64,000 nt of DNA, taken from assembly GCA_934098395.1 (NCBI GenBank), contig CAKOOM010000002.1, positions 1 through 64,000 of the forward strand, in the 5' to 3' direction. Numbering within the stretch: the stretch's first letter is position 1; each line of letters opens with the position of its first letter. A program made the translations under genes and the position numbers. The DNA comes from an uncultured Bacilli bacterium (GTDB lineage: Bacteria; Bacillota_I; Bacilli_A; RF39; UBA660). Positions 8,007 to 17,154 of the stretch are shown piece by piece. Below the pieces are notes generated by a model. The model made no database searches, had not been told where the DNA came from, and was given only the letters and a program-made list of their open reading frames with translations.

Positions 8007-9788
8007 ATGAAACAAAGGGTATTGCTTTTAACAATTATATTATTGCTTATTATGGTTATTTCAACATACGCATGGTTTACTTGGCGGGGCAAAACATCAT
8101 ATATGTCATATGTTATTGGCAGTGACGAAAGTACTCTTATTTCTTTAACTCCTTATCAGTATATTGGAACTTTAAATCCAGTATTAACATATTTGAATGA
8201 AAATTATGTTCAGATAGAGGCTAGTAATAATAAAAGTAATAAAGCAATGTTTAATTTATATTATGTTGTTAATTCAATAAGTAATGAGTTAATTAGCAGT
8301 GATGTTAAATATACAATTACTAAGTGTGATTCATTAAATGGTACATATACAGAAATTAAAACTGGTGATTTTTCTAGTATTTCAGTAAACAACGATTATA
8401 GCATTTTATCAAAAGAAACAATTCTTGGTAATACGAAAGCTTATTACAGGGTATATTTGTGGATAGATAGTAATTCAGGAAATCAAAGCAGCATGCAAGA
8501 TAAAAGCTTGAATATAGAACTTAGAGCTAATATTGTTTCTTCGAACTTAATAATGGTTGATTTGGATGATGGAATGATACCAATTGTGTTTGATACGGAT
8601 GAAACTAATACTGTTATTAAAACAATATCTGCTGATGATGAGAATTGGTATAACTATGATAATAAACAATGGGCTAATGTAGTGCTTGTGAGTGATGCAT
8701 CAAGAAATAATTATTTGGGCACATCTGGAACAATTGTTGATGAAAATGATATTCTGGCATATTTAGTTTATATTCCAAGATATAAGTATAAGATATGGTC
8801 ACTTACAAGTGGTGGTAAAGGTACTGAACAAATGATTGATATAATGTTTGAAAATAATCTGGGTTCTGTATCTAATGGTTCAGCGATTGATAGTTATTTA
8901 ACTCATCCGGCATTTGTTTTTGGAAGTAAAGAATTAAATGGGATTTGGGTTGGTAAGTTTGAGACTACGGGTTCTGGTGATAATCCAAGTGTTTTACCTA
9001 ACGTTCAATCATTAAGAAAACAGATTGTATCTGTTGAATTTGCGACTGCTCAAAAATTTGGCACAAGTATATATGGTTCGACAGCAAAAGTAGATGCTCA
9101 TATGATGAAAAATAGTGAATGGGGAGCAGTAACTTATTTGGCATATTCAAAATATGGAATAAATGAGAACATTTATATTAATAATAGTTCTAATTATTAT
9201 ACTGGAAGAAGCGCTGGAGCAGAGGGTAGTAGTAGTACTAAAACAAGTAAGGGTGGAACATATACTTGGGATGGTAAAATTATGTCAGGAACGTCAATAG
9301 GAAGTTATGCTAGTGATAGAACATTAGGAACTAAGGCTAGCACTACTGGAAATGTATATGGAATATATGATATGTCAGGTGGAGCCCATGAGTATGTTAT
9401 GGCTGTTCTTGCTGATAAGAATGGTGCACCACGATCTGGCTATGCAAGATTATATAATTCAGGGTTTACAGGAATTGTATATGGATATGGTACAAATGGT
9501 ACATATAATGGAACGCCTTTTCCTGATAGTAAATATTATGATTTATATACTACAACTGATAGAACTACTGCATGTAGTGGTACAATATGTTTTGGGCACG
9601 CATTATCTGAGACTTATGAATGGTATGGTAATTATGCTACGTTTGTTTCTGAAAAATATCCATGGTTTATAAGAGGTGGATTATATAGTAGTGGAGCTGA
9701 GGCTGGAATAAATGACTATGGTAATGCATCTGGCGATGACGGAAGTTCAGATCGAAGTTTTAGATTAGTAATTTCTTATGTAGAATAA
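8007..9788 (+). CDS. Exported protein with FGE-sulfatase/C-type-lectin-like domain (copy 2)
   Basis: 593 residues, paralogue of the preceding gene with the same order: SipW-type signal (STYAWFTW), beta-rich exported domain, then the FGE-like domain with GIWVGKFETTG, NSEWGAVTYL, GIYDMSGGAHEYVM, WFIRGG and SFRLV near the C terminus. The two copies differ most near the C terminus around the RGG/RGR loop, the face used for ligand binding in C-type-lectin-like relatives. SD GAAAGG precedes the ATG. A surface or secreted role is inferred from the signals. Confidence 0.7.
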   Translation: MKQRVLLLTIILLLIMVISTYAWFTWRGKTSYMSYVIGSDESTLISLTPYQYIGTLNPVLTYLNENYVQIEASNNKSNKAMFNLYYVVNSISNELISSDVKYTITKCDSLNGTYTEIKTGDFSSISVNNDYSILSKETILGNTKAYYRVYLWIDSNSGNQSSMQDKSLNIELRANIVSSNLIMVDLDDGMIPIVFDTDETNTVIKTISADDENWYNYDNKQWANVVLVSDASRNNYLGTSGTIVDENDILAYLVYIPRYKYKIWSLTSGGKGTEQMIDIMFENNLGSVSNGSAIDSYLTHPAFVFGSKELNGIWVGKFETTGSGDNPSVLPNVQSLRKQIVSVEFATAQKFGTSIYGSTAKVDAHMMKNSEWGAVTYLAYSKYGINENIYINNSSNYYTGRSAGAEGSSSTKTSKGGTYTWDGKIMSGTSIGSYASDRTLGTKASTTGNVYGIYDMSGGAHEYVMAVLADKNGAPRSGYARLYNSGFTGIVYGYGTNGTYNGTPFPDSKYYDLYTTTDRTTACSGTICFGHALSETYEWYGNYATFVSEKYPWFIRGGLYSSGAEAGINDYGNASGDDGSSDRSFRLVISYVE

Positions 9789-9790
9789 AT

Positions 9791-9820
9791 TAATTCAGAA
9801 ATGAATTAGTTTTTTTGTGT
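9791..9820 (+). repeat. Terminator and right copy of the 30-bp direct repeat
   Basis: Identical to 6090-6119. It begins 2 nt after the stop of the second FGE-like gene and acts as its terminator (TAATTC-AGAAAT-GAATTA then T7). Confidence 0.9.
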
Positions 9821-9842
9821 AAAAAAGATAAATATAAAGAAT

Positions 9843-9872
9843 AAAAAATCTCTTTAATTAAAGAGATTTTTT
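9843..9872. terminator. Bidirectional terminator between convergent genes
   Basis: Palindrome of 15-nt arms (A-run, TCTCTTTAA / TTAAAGAGA, T-run) that can end transcription from the FGE pair and from the minus-strand lipoprotein gene. Confidence 0.8.
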
Positions 9873-9880
9873 GTAATAAA

Positions 9881-10432
9881 TTATTTTGTTTTGACTTTAA
9901 CTGAATTAATAATTTTTAAACTTTCAGCAATTTGAGGTTCTAATTCTCTTATTTCATCAAGTGAATAATATTCTTTATTATTATATCCTTCAATATAGTC
10001 ACTTGTATTGGCAAGACAAACTTGATAGTTGTTTTCAATTAAATATTCATAGTATGTTTGGTTAAGCATGTAATTTATACCATTTGAATAAACAAGTAAC
10101 TTTTCACTTGATAAATCATATATCTCAACAGCGTAAAATAAGCCACCTAAAACATCTTTTTTATTATAAATGCATTCAGTTATTTCATATGTTTCTTTGT
10201 TAAAAAGTAAATATATGTTTTGACTATTATATAGTTTTGTTGCTTTACCATTTTGAATTACGTATTTGCGATAATCATCAATATTAGAATATTCTTCAGA
10301 AATAGCAGGATGTTCTGGGACTTCGTTTTTATCTTTGTTAATAATGGTACAACCAGTTGTTCCAATCATTACACCAGCTAGACCGAATGCTAATAATCTT
10401 TTTTTCATTTCTATTAATTCATTTTTTTTCAT
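9881..10432 (-). CDS. Small lipoprotein of unknown function
   Basis: 183 residues from the ATG at 10432, chosen because AAGGAGGG lies 6 nt upstream; an in-frame TTG 18 nt further up would fall inside that SD. The N terminus is basic, followed by a hydrophobic stretch and the lipobox GTTGC, so the mature protein would be lipid-anchored outside the membrane. The remainder is acidic and Tyr-rich with no recognised domain. It is transcribed away from the two-component operon and has its own promoter. Confidence 0.75.
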   Translation of the reverse strand: MKKNELIEMKKRLLAFGLAGVMIGTTGCTIINKDKNEVPEHPAISEEYSNIDDYRKYVIQNGKATKLYNSQNIYLLFNKETYEITECIYNKKDVLGGLFYAVEIYDLSSEKLLVYSNGINYMLNQTYYEYLIENNYQVCLANTSDYIEGYNNKEYYSLDEIRELEPQIAESLKIINSVKVKTK

Positions 10433-10464
10433 ATATTGCCCTCCTTGCAAAAGATTTGTGATAT

Positions 10465-10492
10465 ATTATAACATATTTAGTTAGAAAATCAA
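10465..10492 (-). promoter_or_regulatory. Promoter of the lipoprotein gene
   Basis: On the minus strand: -35 TTGATT (10492-10487), 16-bp spacer, -10 TATAAT (10470-10465). Confidence 0.7.
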
Positions 10493-10506
10493 GTTGTTCT
10501 ATAATC

Positions 10507-10550
10507 ATTACAAAATTGTAATATTTAAATTATTATAATAATGATATAAT
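10507..10550 (+). promoter_or_regulatory. BceR-like operator and promoter of the two-component operon
   Basis: Palindrome ATTACAAAATTGTAAT (10507-10522) fits TNACA-N4-TGTAA, the known binding pattern of BceR-type regulators. It ends just above the -35 region of a promoter with -10 TATAAT (10545-10550). The same 16 bases recur at 12242-12257, before the ABC transporter genes. Confidence 0.75.
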
Positions 10551-10570
10551 AATTATATGGAGGATGGTGT

Positions 10571-11233
10571 ATGAAGAAGATAATGATTGTTGAAGATGAT
10601 AAGGTTATAAGAGAAGAACTTATTGATTTATTAAAGGGTGCTAACTATCAAACTTCTTTTGTTAGAGATTTTGCTAATTCTTTTAATGAAATAATTGATG
10701 CGAAAGCTGATTTGATAATACTTGATATAAATATACCGTATACTAATGGGGAAATACTTCTTAAGAATATTAGAAAAAGTTTGGGTGTACCAGTTATAAT
10801 GGTTACTAGTAAAAATACCATTGAAGATGAGGTTTTATCTTATTCGAATGGAGCGGATGATTATATTACTAAACCTTATAATCCGACAATATTATTACTT
10901 AAGATTCAAGCTATATTTAAGAGATATGTTACTAGTAGTAAAGTTATTATTTATAAAGATTTAACTTTTGATATTAGTAAGGGAATAGTTAAGAGAGATA
11001 TGGATGAGGTAATATTAACTAAGAATGAAATAATTATATTTAGTTTATTATTAAATAATCGAGAGAGGATAGTTACTAAGGATGAGATAATGACTGATCT
11101 TTGGAATAATGATGAGTATATTAATGAGAATGCTTTGGTTGTTAATATCAGTAGACTTAGAGCAAAATTAGCTAGTCTTGGTTATAATAATATAATTGAA
11201 ACACGTAAAGGGATAGGTTATAGAATAATATGA
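10571..11233 (+). CDS. OmpR-family response regulator, BceR-like
   Basis: 220 residues: receiver domain (1-115) with acidic pocket (EDD at 8-10), phospho-acceptor D52 (ILDINIP) and K101 (ITKPYNP), then a winged-helix output domain (about 125-218) ending in VVNISRLRAKL and GIGYRI. SD GGAGG precedes ATG 10571. It overlaps the histidine kinase gene by 4 nt. With the kinase and the ABC genes downstream it forms a BceRS-BceAB-type module that senses and resists cell-wall-active peptides. The target palindrome precedes both transcription units. Confidence 0.92.
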   Translation: MKKIMIVEDDKVIREELIDLLKGANYQTSFVRDFANSFNEIIDAKADLIILDINIPYTNGEILLKNIRKSLGVPVIMVTSKNTIEDEVLSYSNGADDYITKPYNPTILLLKIQAIFKRYVTSSKVIIYKDLTFDISKGIVKRDMDEVILTKNEIIIFSLLLNNRERIVTKDEIMTDLWNNDEYINENALVVNISRLRAKLASLGYNNIIETRKGIGYRII

Positions 11234-12240
11234 AGTTTAAGAAATATGTATTAGATTTATCGATTAGCATTTTTATTTATTTGTTTACTATAATTTTAGT
11301 TTGTTTATTACTTAATGTTTTAAAAATTCCAAAGTATATAAATATAATTATTTTTATGGTTTTATTGTTATGTGGATTTATTATTGTAGTTATTAATTAT
11401 TTTAGAAAATATAATTTTTATAATACATTAATAAATAATTTAGATAAGCTTGATAAGAAATATTTGATACTGGAGACAATGCCAGAAGCAAAAACATATG
11501 AAGAGAGTGTGATGGCAGATGTAATGTATGAAATAAATAAATCTATGATAGAAAATATTAGGAATAGTCAAAATAATATTAATGAGTTTAAGGAATTTGT
11601 AGAGATGTGGATTCATGAGGTAAAGATACCAATAGCTAGTATGGTACTTAAGTGTCATAATCATCGTGATAAGTATAATTCAGAATATGGAAGTTTGATT
11701 AGAAAATTAGATAATAGTGTAGATCAAGTTCTTTATTATGTAAGAGCTGAGGATACAGAGAAGGATTTTTTTATTAATAGAGTAGATTTAAAAGAAGTTA
11801 TTCGTGAGGTAGGAATTAAGAATAAAGAAGATCTTCTTTTGAATAATATTTCTTTTTTAGTAGATTTGAATATTGTATGGGTATATACGGATAAGAAATG
11901 GTTAGAATTTATTATTAATCAGATTATTAATAATAGTATTAAATATAAAAAGGATAATGATTCACAAATAAAGATTAGTAGTTATTTAGATAATGGACGG
12001 ATATGTTTATCAATATATGATAATGGAATAGGTATTAGTGAAGGTGACTTGAAAAGGGTATTTGATAAGTCTTTTACTGGTAAAAATGGAAGATGTAATG
12101 TTAAGTCTACGGGTATGGGATTATATATAGTTAAGAATCTATGTGATAAGTTAGGTCATAATATTAAGATTTTTAGTAAGGAAAAGGAATATACGAAGGT
12201 AGTAATTGAGTTTGGTAATAATGATATGTATAAATTTTAA
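11230..12240 (+). CDS. Histidine kinase, BceS-like intramembrane-sensing type
   Basis: 336 residues with two membrane segments (about 12-31 and 37-56) joined by a very short external loop, so there is no extracellular sensor domain, as in BceS kinases that read transporter flux. DHp helix with phospho-acceptor H129 (WIHEVKIP), then a HATPase domain with the N box (INQIINNSIKY), DNGIGI and STGMGLYIVKN. It overlaps the regulator gene (ATGA), so the two are co-translated. Confidence 0.92.
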   Translation: MKFKKYVLDLSISIFIYLFTIILVCLLLNVLKIPKYINIIIFMVLLLCGFIIVVINYFRKYNFYNTLINNLDKLDKKYLILETMPEAKTYEESVMADVMYEINKSMIENIRNSQNNINEFKEFVEMWIHEVKIPIASMVLKCHNHRDKYNSEYGSLIRKLDNSVDQVLYYVRAEDTEKDFFINRVDLKEVIREVGIKNKEDLLLNNISFLVDLNIVWVYTDKKWLEFIINQIINNSIKYKKDNDSQIKISSYLDNGRICLSIYDNGIGISEGDLKRVFDKSFTGKNGRCNVKSTGMGLYIVKNLCDKLGHNIKIFSKEKEYTKVVIEFGNNDMYKF

Positions 12241-12241
12241 T

Positions 12242-12278
12242 ATTACAAAATTGTAATGTTCTGTAATATTGTTATAAC
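12242..12278 (+). promoter_or_regulatory. BceR-like operator and promoter of the ABC transporter genes
   Basis: Palindrome ATTACAAAATTGTAAT (12242-12257), identical to the one at 10507. Its right half overlaps the -35 TTGTAA (12251-12256), 16 nt before -10 TATAAC (12273-12278). A site fused to the -35 fits activation by the response regulator. Confidence 0.75.
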
Positions 12279-12328
12279 GACAAAAAATATATATGAGAGT
12301 ATTATGTTTAATGAAGGGAGAGAATATT

Positions 12329-13096
12329 ATGGAAAAAATATTAAAAGTTAAAAATGTGGAAAAATATTATGGGAGTAAATCTAGTTTAACTAAAGCAATT
12401 AATGATATTTCATTTGAGGTAGATAAAGGTGAATTTGTTGCTATTATGGGTGCTAGTGGTTCTGGAAAGACGACACTCCTTAATTTAATATCAACGATTG
12501 ATAAAGTTACTTCAGGGAATATTTATGTTGATGGAGAAGATATAACTAAATTAAAGGGGAATAAGTTAAATGAATTTAGGCGAAATAAATTAGGATTTGT
12601 TTTTCAAGATTTTAATTTATTGGATACTTTAACAGGATATGAAAATATATCTTTGGCTTTATCTATTCATAATGTTTCTTATAAGAAACAAAAAGAATTA
12701 ATTGAAGAAATAGCTAAAAAATTAGAAATTACAAAGATTCTTAATAAATATCCGTATCAAATGAGTGGTGGTGAAAAGCAAAGAGTAGCTAGCGCTAGAG
12801 CTATTATTACTAATCCAAGTTTGATTTTGGCTGATGAGCCAACAGGGGCGCTTGATTCGAAGTCTTCAAAACAATTATTAAAGAGTTTTGAATATTTGAA
12901 TAAAGAGATTGGTTCGACAATATTGATGGTTACACATGATGCATATACGGCTAGTTATGCTTCGAGAATAATATTTATTAAAGATGGAAAGATATTTAAT
13001 GAAATACATAAGGGAGATTTAACTAGAAAAGAGTTCTTTGATAATATTATAGATGTGGTAACACTATTAGGTGGTGAATTAAACGATGCTTTGTAA
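12329..13096 (+). CDS. ABC transporter ATPase, BceA-like
   Basis: 255 residues. Start ATG 12329 was chosen because AAGGGAG lies 8 nt upstream; an earlier in-frame ATG at 12293 has no SD and lies just after the promoter. Walker A GASGSGKT (41-48), Q loop (VFQDFNLL), signature MSGGEKQR, Walker B LILADEPTGALD and H-loop VTHD are all present. It powers the neighbouring large permease. The 3' end overlaps the permease start by 11 nt. Confidence 0.93.
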   Translation: MEKILKVKNVEKYYGSKSSLTKAINDISFEVDKGEFVAIMGASGSGKTTLLNLISTIDKVTSGNIYVDGEDITKLKGNKLNEFRRNKLGFVFQDFNLLDTLTGYENISLALSIHNVSYKKQKELIEEIAKKLEITKILNKYPYQMSGGEKQRVASARAIITNPSLILADEPTGALDSKSSKQLLKSFEYLNKEIGSTILMVTHDAYTASYASRIIFIKDGKIFNEIHKGDLTRKEFFDNIIDVVTLLGGELNDAL

Positions 13097-15092
13097 GTTA
13101 TCACTTTCTAATATAAAGAAAAGTATAAAGGATTATGCAATATATTTTGTTACATTAGTACTTGGAGTTTGTATTTTTTATATATTTAATTCAGTAGATT
13201 CACAGACTGCAATGTTGAGTGTAGAGGCAAGTAAGAGTGAAATGATAGGTCTTTTAACTGAGTTACTTTCATATGTATCGGTATTTGTGTCTTTTATATT
13301 AGGTTTTTTAATTATTTATGCTTCGAGATTTTTAATTAAGAAGAGAAATAAAGAATTTGGAATATATATGACTCTTGGAATGTCTAAGGGGAAGATATCA
13401 AGACTTTTATTAATAGAAACTTTTTTAATAGGAGTTATATCTTTGACTGTTGGATTATTTTTAGGAGTAATATTATCACAGGTTACTAGTATTTTTGTGG
13501 CTAACATGTTTGAGGCTTCGATGGATAAATTTGTATTTAATTTTTCTATGAAGGCTTTAGTTAAAACGATTATTTACTTTGGAGTAATATACTTTATAGT
13601 AATGATATTTAATACGATAATAATTAATAAAAATAAACTTATTAATTTACTTCATGCGAGTAAGAAACAAGAAAAGGTTAAGATAAGAAACCCAATTAAA
13701 TGTATTATATTGTTTATAATATCTATTTTAATGTTAGGAGTAGCTTATTATTTAGTTACTGCAGGTATTGATAAATTACTTAGACATAGTGTTAATATTT
13801 TGCTAGTTCCAATTTTGCTTGGAATATTTGGAACAGTATTATTTTTCTATTCAGTAGCTGGATTAATTTTAAGAGTATTATCTGGATGTCATGGGGCCTA
13901 CTACAAAGGATTAAATACTTTTATTTTTAAACAGATAAGTAGTAAAATTAACACGATGGTAATATCTATTTCAATGATATGTATAATGTTATTTTTTACA
14001 TTATGTTTATTGTCGAGTGCATTTACAATAAAAAATTATTTTAATAATTCCATTAACAAGTATGCACCAGTTGATTTTGAAATGGTTTGGTATCATGATT
14101 CAAATAATGATAAATTAGATAATCAAGAGATAGTTAATTTACTTTATAGTGATTTGGTACTTAAGGGAAATATTATAAATTTAGTATCGGTTAGTGAATA
14201 CTACGACGATGAGTTTTTATATAAAGAATCTTTGGGAGATTATTATAGTGAATTAGTGGAAAGATATCCATTAATTAATTATCAAGCTAATGTGGGAATA
14301 ATGACCTTAACAGATTATAATAAAATGGCAGATTTATTAAAAATTGATAGAGTGGAACTTGGAGATAATGAATATGTGATAGTATCTAATTATGAAGAAC
14401 AATTATATAATGTTGTACTTTCTAGAGGTAATGTGATTAAAGTGTTTAATCATGATCTTATACCAGCGAGGGAAGAATGTGTTGAAGGATTTTCTAAGAT
14501 TGGTGGTAATCCATCAAATATAGGATTTATAGTGGTACCAGATATGGTTATAGAATCTAGTGCAGATAAAGATATTTTAGTTTTTGGTAATTATTCAGTG
14601 ATGGATAAGGATGTAATAGACAAACTTGATAATAGATTTGCAGATATAACAGAGGGAAATAATGTTACGTTTGATACGAAAAATGATATTAGAATGGCTG
14701 CCACAGGGTTGTCTTCAATAATTACTTTTATTAGCTTATATTTGGGAATAATATTTTTAATATCATCATCTGCTATATTGGCATTAAAAGAATTATCAGA
14801 TTGTTTAGATGATAAAAATAAATATAAAATATTAAGACAAATAGGGGTATCAGAAGATGATATAAATAAATCGTTGTTTAAACAAACATTAATATTCTTT
14901 ATGACGCCATTGTTGTTAGCAATAGTACATACGATATTTGGGTTAAAATTTTGTGTATATATTTTAAATAGTTTAGGTGTTGAAAATATTTTGAGTGGTT
15001 CAGTGGTAACATTTATGCTTTTAATATTTATATATGGTATATATTTTATAGTTACTTATTTATGTAATAAAAATATTATTCGGGAAGAATAG
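13086..15092 (+). CDS. ABC transporter permease, BceB-like (FtsX/MacB superfamily)
   Basis: 668 residues with about ten membrane segments: one near 17-35, a block at 50-240, and a C-terminal block at 545-660. A large extracellular domain (about 320-540) between them is characteristic of BceB-type permeases and binds the target complex. The opening FVTLVLGVCIFYIFNS and KEFGIYMTLGMSK are typical. With the ATPase and the intramembrane kinase it should form the sensory/detoxification complex for peptides such as bacitracin or related lipid-II cycle inhibitors; the real substrate is not known. Confidence 0.9.
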   Translation: MLCKLSLSNIKKSIKDYAIYFVTLVLGVCIFYIFNSVDSQTAMLSVEASKSEMIGLLTELLSYVSVFVSFILGFLIIYASRFLIKKRNKEFGIYMTLGMSKGKISRLLLIETFLIGVISLTVGLFLGVILSQVTSIFVANMFEASMDKFVFNFSMKALVKTIIYFGVIYFIVMIFNTIIINKNKLINLLHASKKQEKVKIRNPIKCIILFIISILMLGVAYYLVTAGIDKLLRHSVNILLVPILLGIFGTVLFFYSVAGLILRVLSGCHGAYYKGLNTFIFKQISSKINTMVISISMICIMLFFTLCLLSSAFTIKNYFNNSINKYAPVDFEMVWYHDSNNDKLDNQEIVNLLYSDLVLKGNIINLVSVSEYYDDEFLYKESLGDYYSELVERYPLINYQANVGIMTLTDYNKMADLLKIDRVELGDNEYVIVSNYEEQLYNVVLSRGNVIKVFNHDLIPAREECVEGFSKIGGNPSNIGFIVVPDMVIESSADKDILVFGNYSVMDKDVIDKLDNRFADITEGNNVTFDTKNDIRMAATGLSSIITFISLYLGIIFLISSSAILALKELSDCLDDKNKYKILRQIGVSEDDINKSLFKQTLIFFMTPLLLAIVHTIFGLKFCVYILNSLGVENILSGSVVTFMLLIFIYGIYFIVTYLCNKNIIREE

Positions 15093-15099
15093 TAAATAA

Positions 15100-15133
15100 A
15101 AACCTTAATTCATTTGATGGATTAGGGTTTTGT
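15100..15133 (+). terminator. Terminator of the BceAB-like genes
   Basis: AAACCTTAAT / ATTAGGGTTT stem (one G-U pair) with a 10-nt loop and a terminal T-rich stretch. Confidence 0.75.
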
Positions 15134-15176
15134 TATTGATAAATATATGATATACTAAGGGTGATAGGTGGTAGAT

Positions 15177-15551
15177 ATGAGAAGTAATTTTGTTGATACG
15201 GTGGAGTATATTAAAGATTTAAAACAAAAAATAAATGAAGAAGAAATAAATATTAATGATCGAATGGTTTTAATTATTCAAGAGGCAATACTTAGTAATA
15301 AACATTATATGGGAAGTATTATTTTAACTAAGAGTTATGGAGAATTTACGATTAGTAATATTCAGAAGCATAGTTATGCTTGGAAATTAAATGGTGAGAA
15401 AATAGATATTCAATATGTGCTTTTAAAATGTATGGAATTAGGTATTGATACGGAGATAAAATATCATCCAATAGGAGATAATATAAGTGACTATGAATTT
15501 ATATTTTTAGTTAATATGGATAAAAAGATAAAAACTAGGAAAATTTCCTAG
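15177..15551 (+). CDS. Unknown 124-aa cytoplasmic protein
   Basis: ATG 15177 is preferred; AGGTGG (15166-15171) is its SD and an in-frame GTG at 15168 lies inside it. The protein is soluble, alpha/beta in pattern, with no recognised motif. It ends in KKIKTRKIS within a perfect terminator palindrome shared with the convergent gene. A TATACT at about 15150 can serve as -10. No function is proposed. Confidence 0.65.
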   Translation: MRSNFVDTVEYIKDLKQKINEEEININDRMVLIIQEAILSNKHYMGSIILTKSYGEFTISNIQKHSYAWKLNGEKIDIQYVLLKCMELGIDTEIKYHPIGDNISDYEFIFLVNMDKKIKTRKIS

Positions 15552-15556
15552 TTTTT
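15531..15556. terminator. Bidirectional terminator overlapping both stop codons
   Basis: Arms AAAACTAGGAAA (15531-15542) / TTTCCTAGTTTT (15544-15555) around one base. The plus-strand stop TAG (15549-15551) and the minus-strand stop at 15548-15550 lie within it. Confidence 0.85.
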
Positions 15557-17089
15557 ATATGATAAATAGATATCTGGTTTGTTTAATCTTTCATAGAGGA
15601 TAAAATATTTATCTTCATATAAAGATTTATAATTATTATCTTTAGAAAGTACGTTATATAAATTGTTATTTTCTTTATAAATTAAGATATGAGTGATGTT
15701 ATAAAAGTCAAATGTTTGGTTATATTGATTAACTACATAGGTATAGTCATCAAAGATATCGTATTTATATGAACTAAATGGTTTAGTGTATAGATCAGCG
15801 CGAGAGTCAATAAATACTTTGATATCGTTTAGTAATAGATAACTACCAAAGTTATAGTCATTAAATAGACGCATATTTGTAGTATCAATATTTTTTTTAA
15901 TATAAGTGGTTGCGTCGACAGGGTATAGGGTTTTATCAATATAATCTTTTTTAAGTTGATTAGTGAAAAGGTAGGTTGATAATGAAACAATTATAACTAT
16001 TAGAGGAATTAGTAATTTTTTATTTGATACGATGTTTATAAATTTTTCTTCCATAGGAATGTTATAGTTATTTAAGAATAGAGTAAATACTCTTGCGAAA
16101 CAAATAGTTCCAATTAATGCTAAGAATGATAGGTGTCTAATAGAGATAATGGACATTAAGATAAGGCCACTTATCATAAAGAAGTCTCTTATTTTAGTTT
16201 TAGATATAGCTACTAGGAAAAGGGTTTCTATAGCAATAATTATGGTAAAGGGACTTTCAGCCCAACTTAGCATTTGATGTTCGTTTATGTAGCTTGTGGA
16301 ATTACCCTGCATAGTTTTAATAATATATGTATATGGAGTATCACCGATAGGGGTTAATAATCCAGTTAAAATTGACAAGATAAAGATTATAAATAATACT
16401 TTAATACCGTCATTTTTTTCAATAATAAATTTATTTTTAATAAACTTAGTAATTTTATTATCTTTTTTAATTTTATTTAGAATAATAGCGGTTAGATATT
16501 CAGCAAAATATGGAAGATATAATATAAAATAGAAAGGCCATACGGCAACATGAATATTGCAAAGTATTAGGGATACTAAGAGTAGTCCAAATAAGTATTT
16601 CTTTTTCTTCTTCTTTAAAAACATTTCTATAAAATAGATAACAAGTACAAATAAGATAAAGCTAACTAGTTGAGCTCTAGCTGTTATAAAACTTGCGATA
16701 GCTAATTCACATATAAATGTAGCAAAGGTGGCTGCAAAAAGATTTTTACAAAGAGTAAGATTAGTTTTATAGACAATAGTTATTAGAATGTAGAATAACA
16801 AAATAGTTGATATATAAATCGAAGTATAACCACCAATTTTATATACAAGATAGATGAATGAATCATACAACCAATGAGGATAAGTATAAGCTAGGGCGTT
16901 GTGAAATGAGAAATGATCTAGCATATCAATACCATGATTAATTATTAGTTCACCAATTTTAATCGTATAGAATGTATCATTTTGAAAAGATTTTTTAACT
17001 AATCCAAGAGCAAAAATAAAAGATAAAATTAAGAATATAATACTGAATCTTTTAGCTTTCTTAGAATCTATTTTTAATGAATTATACAT
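15548..17089 (-). CDS. Polytopic membrane protein, probable GT-C-type glycosyltransferase
   Basis: 513 residues with about 11-12 membrane segments and a C-terminal soluble domain (about 395-513). The first external loop has an acidic motif near the membrane (FQNDTFYTIKIGELI ... DHFSFHN), as in GT-C glycosyltransferases of the dolichol-phosphate-mannose or O-antigen type, which use lipid-linked sugar donors on the outer face. That assignment rests on topology and one motif, so it is tentative. SD GGTGAT precedes the ATG. It shares its direction with the upstream flippase gene, which fits envelope glycan assembly. Confidence 0.55.
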   Translation of the reverse strand: MYNSLKIDSKKAKRFSIIFLILSFIFALGLVKKSFQNDTFYTIKIGELIINHGIDMLDHFSFHNALAYTYPHWLYDSFIYLVYKIGGYTSIYISTILLFYILITIVYKTNLTLCKNLFAATFATFICELAIASFITARAQLVSFILFVLVIYFIEMFLKKKKKKYLFGLLLVSLILCNIHVAVWPFYFILYLPYFAEYLTAIILNKIKKDNKITKFIKNKFIIEKNDGIKVLFIIFILSILTGLLTPIGDTPYTYIIKTMQGNSTSYINEHQMLSWAESPFTIIIAIETLFLVAISKTKIRDFFMISGLILMSIISIRHLSFLALIGTICFARVFTLFLNNYNIPMEEKFINIVSNKKLLIPLIVIIVSLSTYLFTNQLKKDYIDKTLYPVDATTYIKKNIDTTNMRLFNDYNFGSYLLLNDIKVFIDSRADLYTKPFSSYKYDIFDDYTYVVNQYNQTFDFYNITHILIYKENNNLYNVLSKDNNYKSLYEDKYFILYERLNKPDIYLSYKN

Positions 17090-17115
17090 ATTATCACCAA
17101 GTTAAATGTATCATA

Positions 17116-17145
17116 AGTATAATTTTATTTCAATTAGGTTGACAA
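17116..17145 (-). promoter_or_regulatory. Promoter of the membrane glycosyltransferase-like gene
   Basis: Minus strand -35 TTGTCA (17145-17140), 18-bp spacer, -10 TATACT (17121-17116). Confidence 0.6.
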
Positions 17146-17154
17146 ATATTTTAC

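Noticed and set aside
6229..9788. Diversity-generating retroelement targets
   Set aside because: No reverse transcriptase or near-identical template repeat with adenine mismatches was seen in the window.
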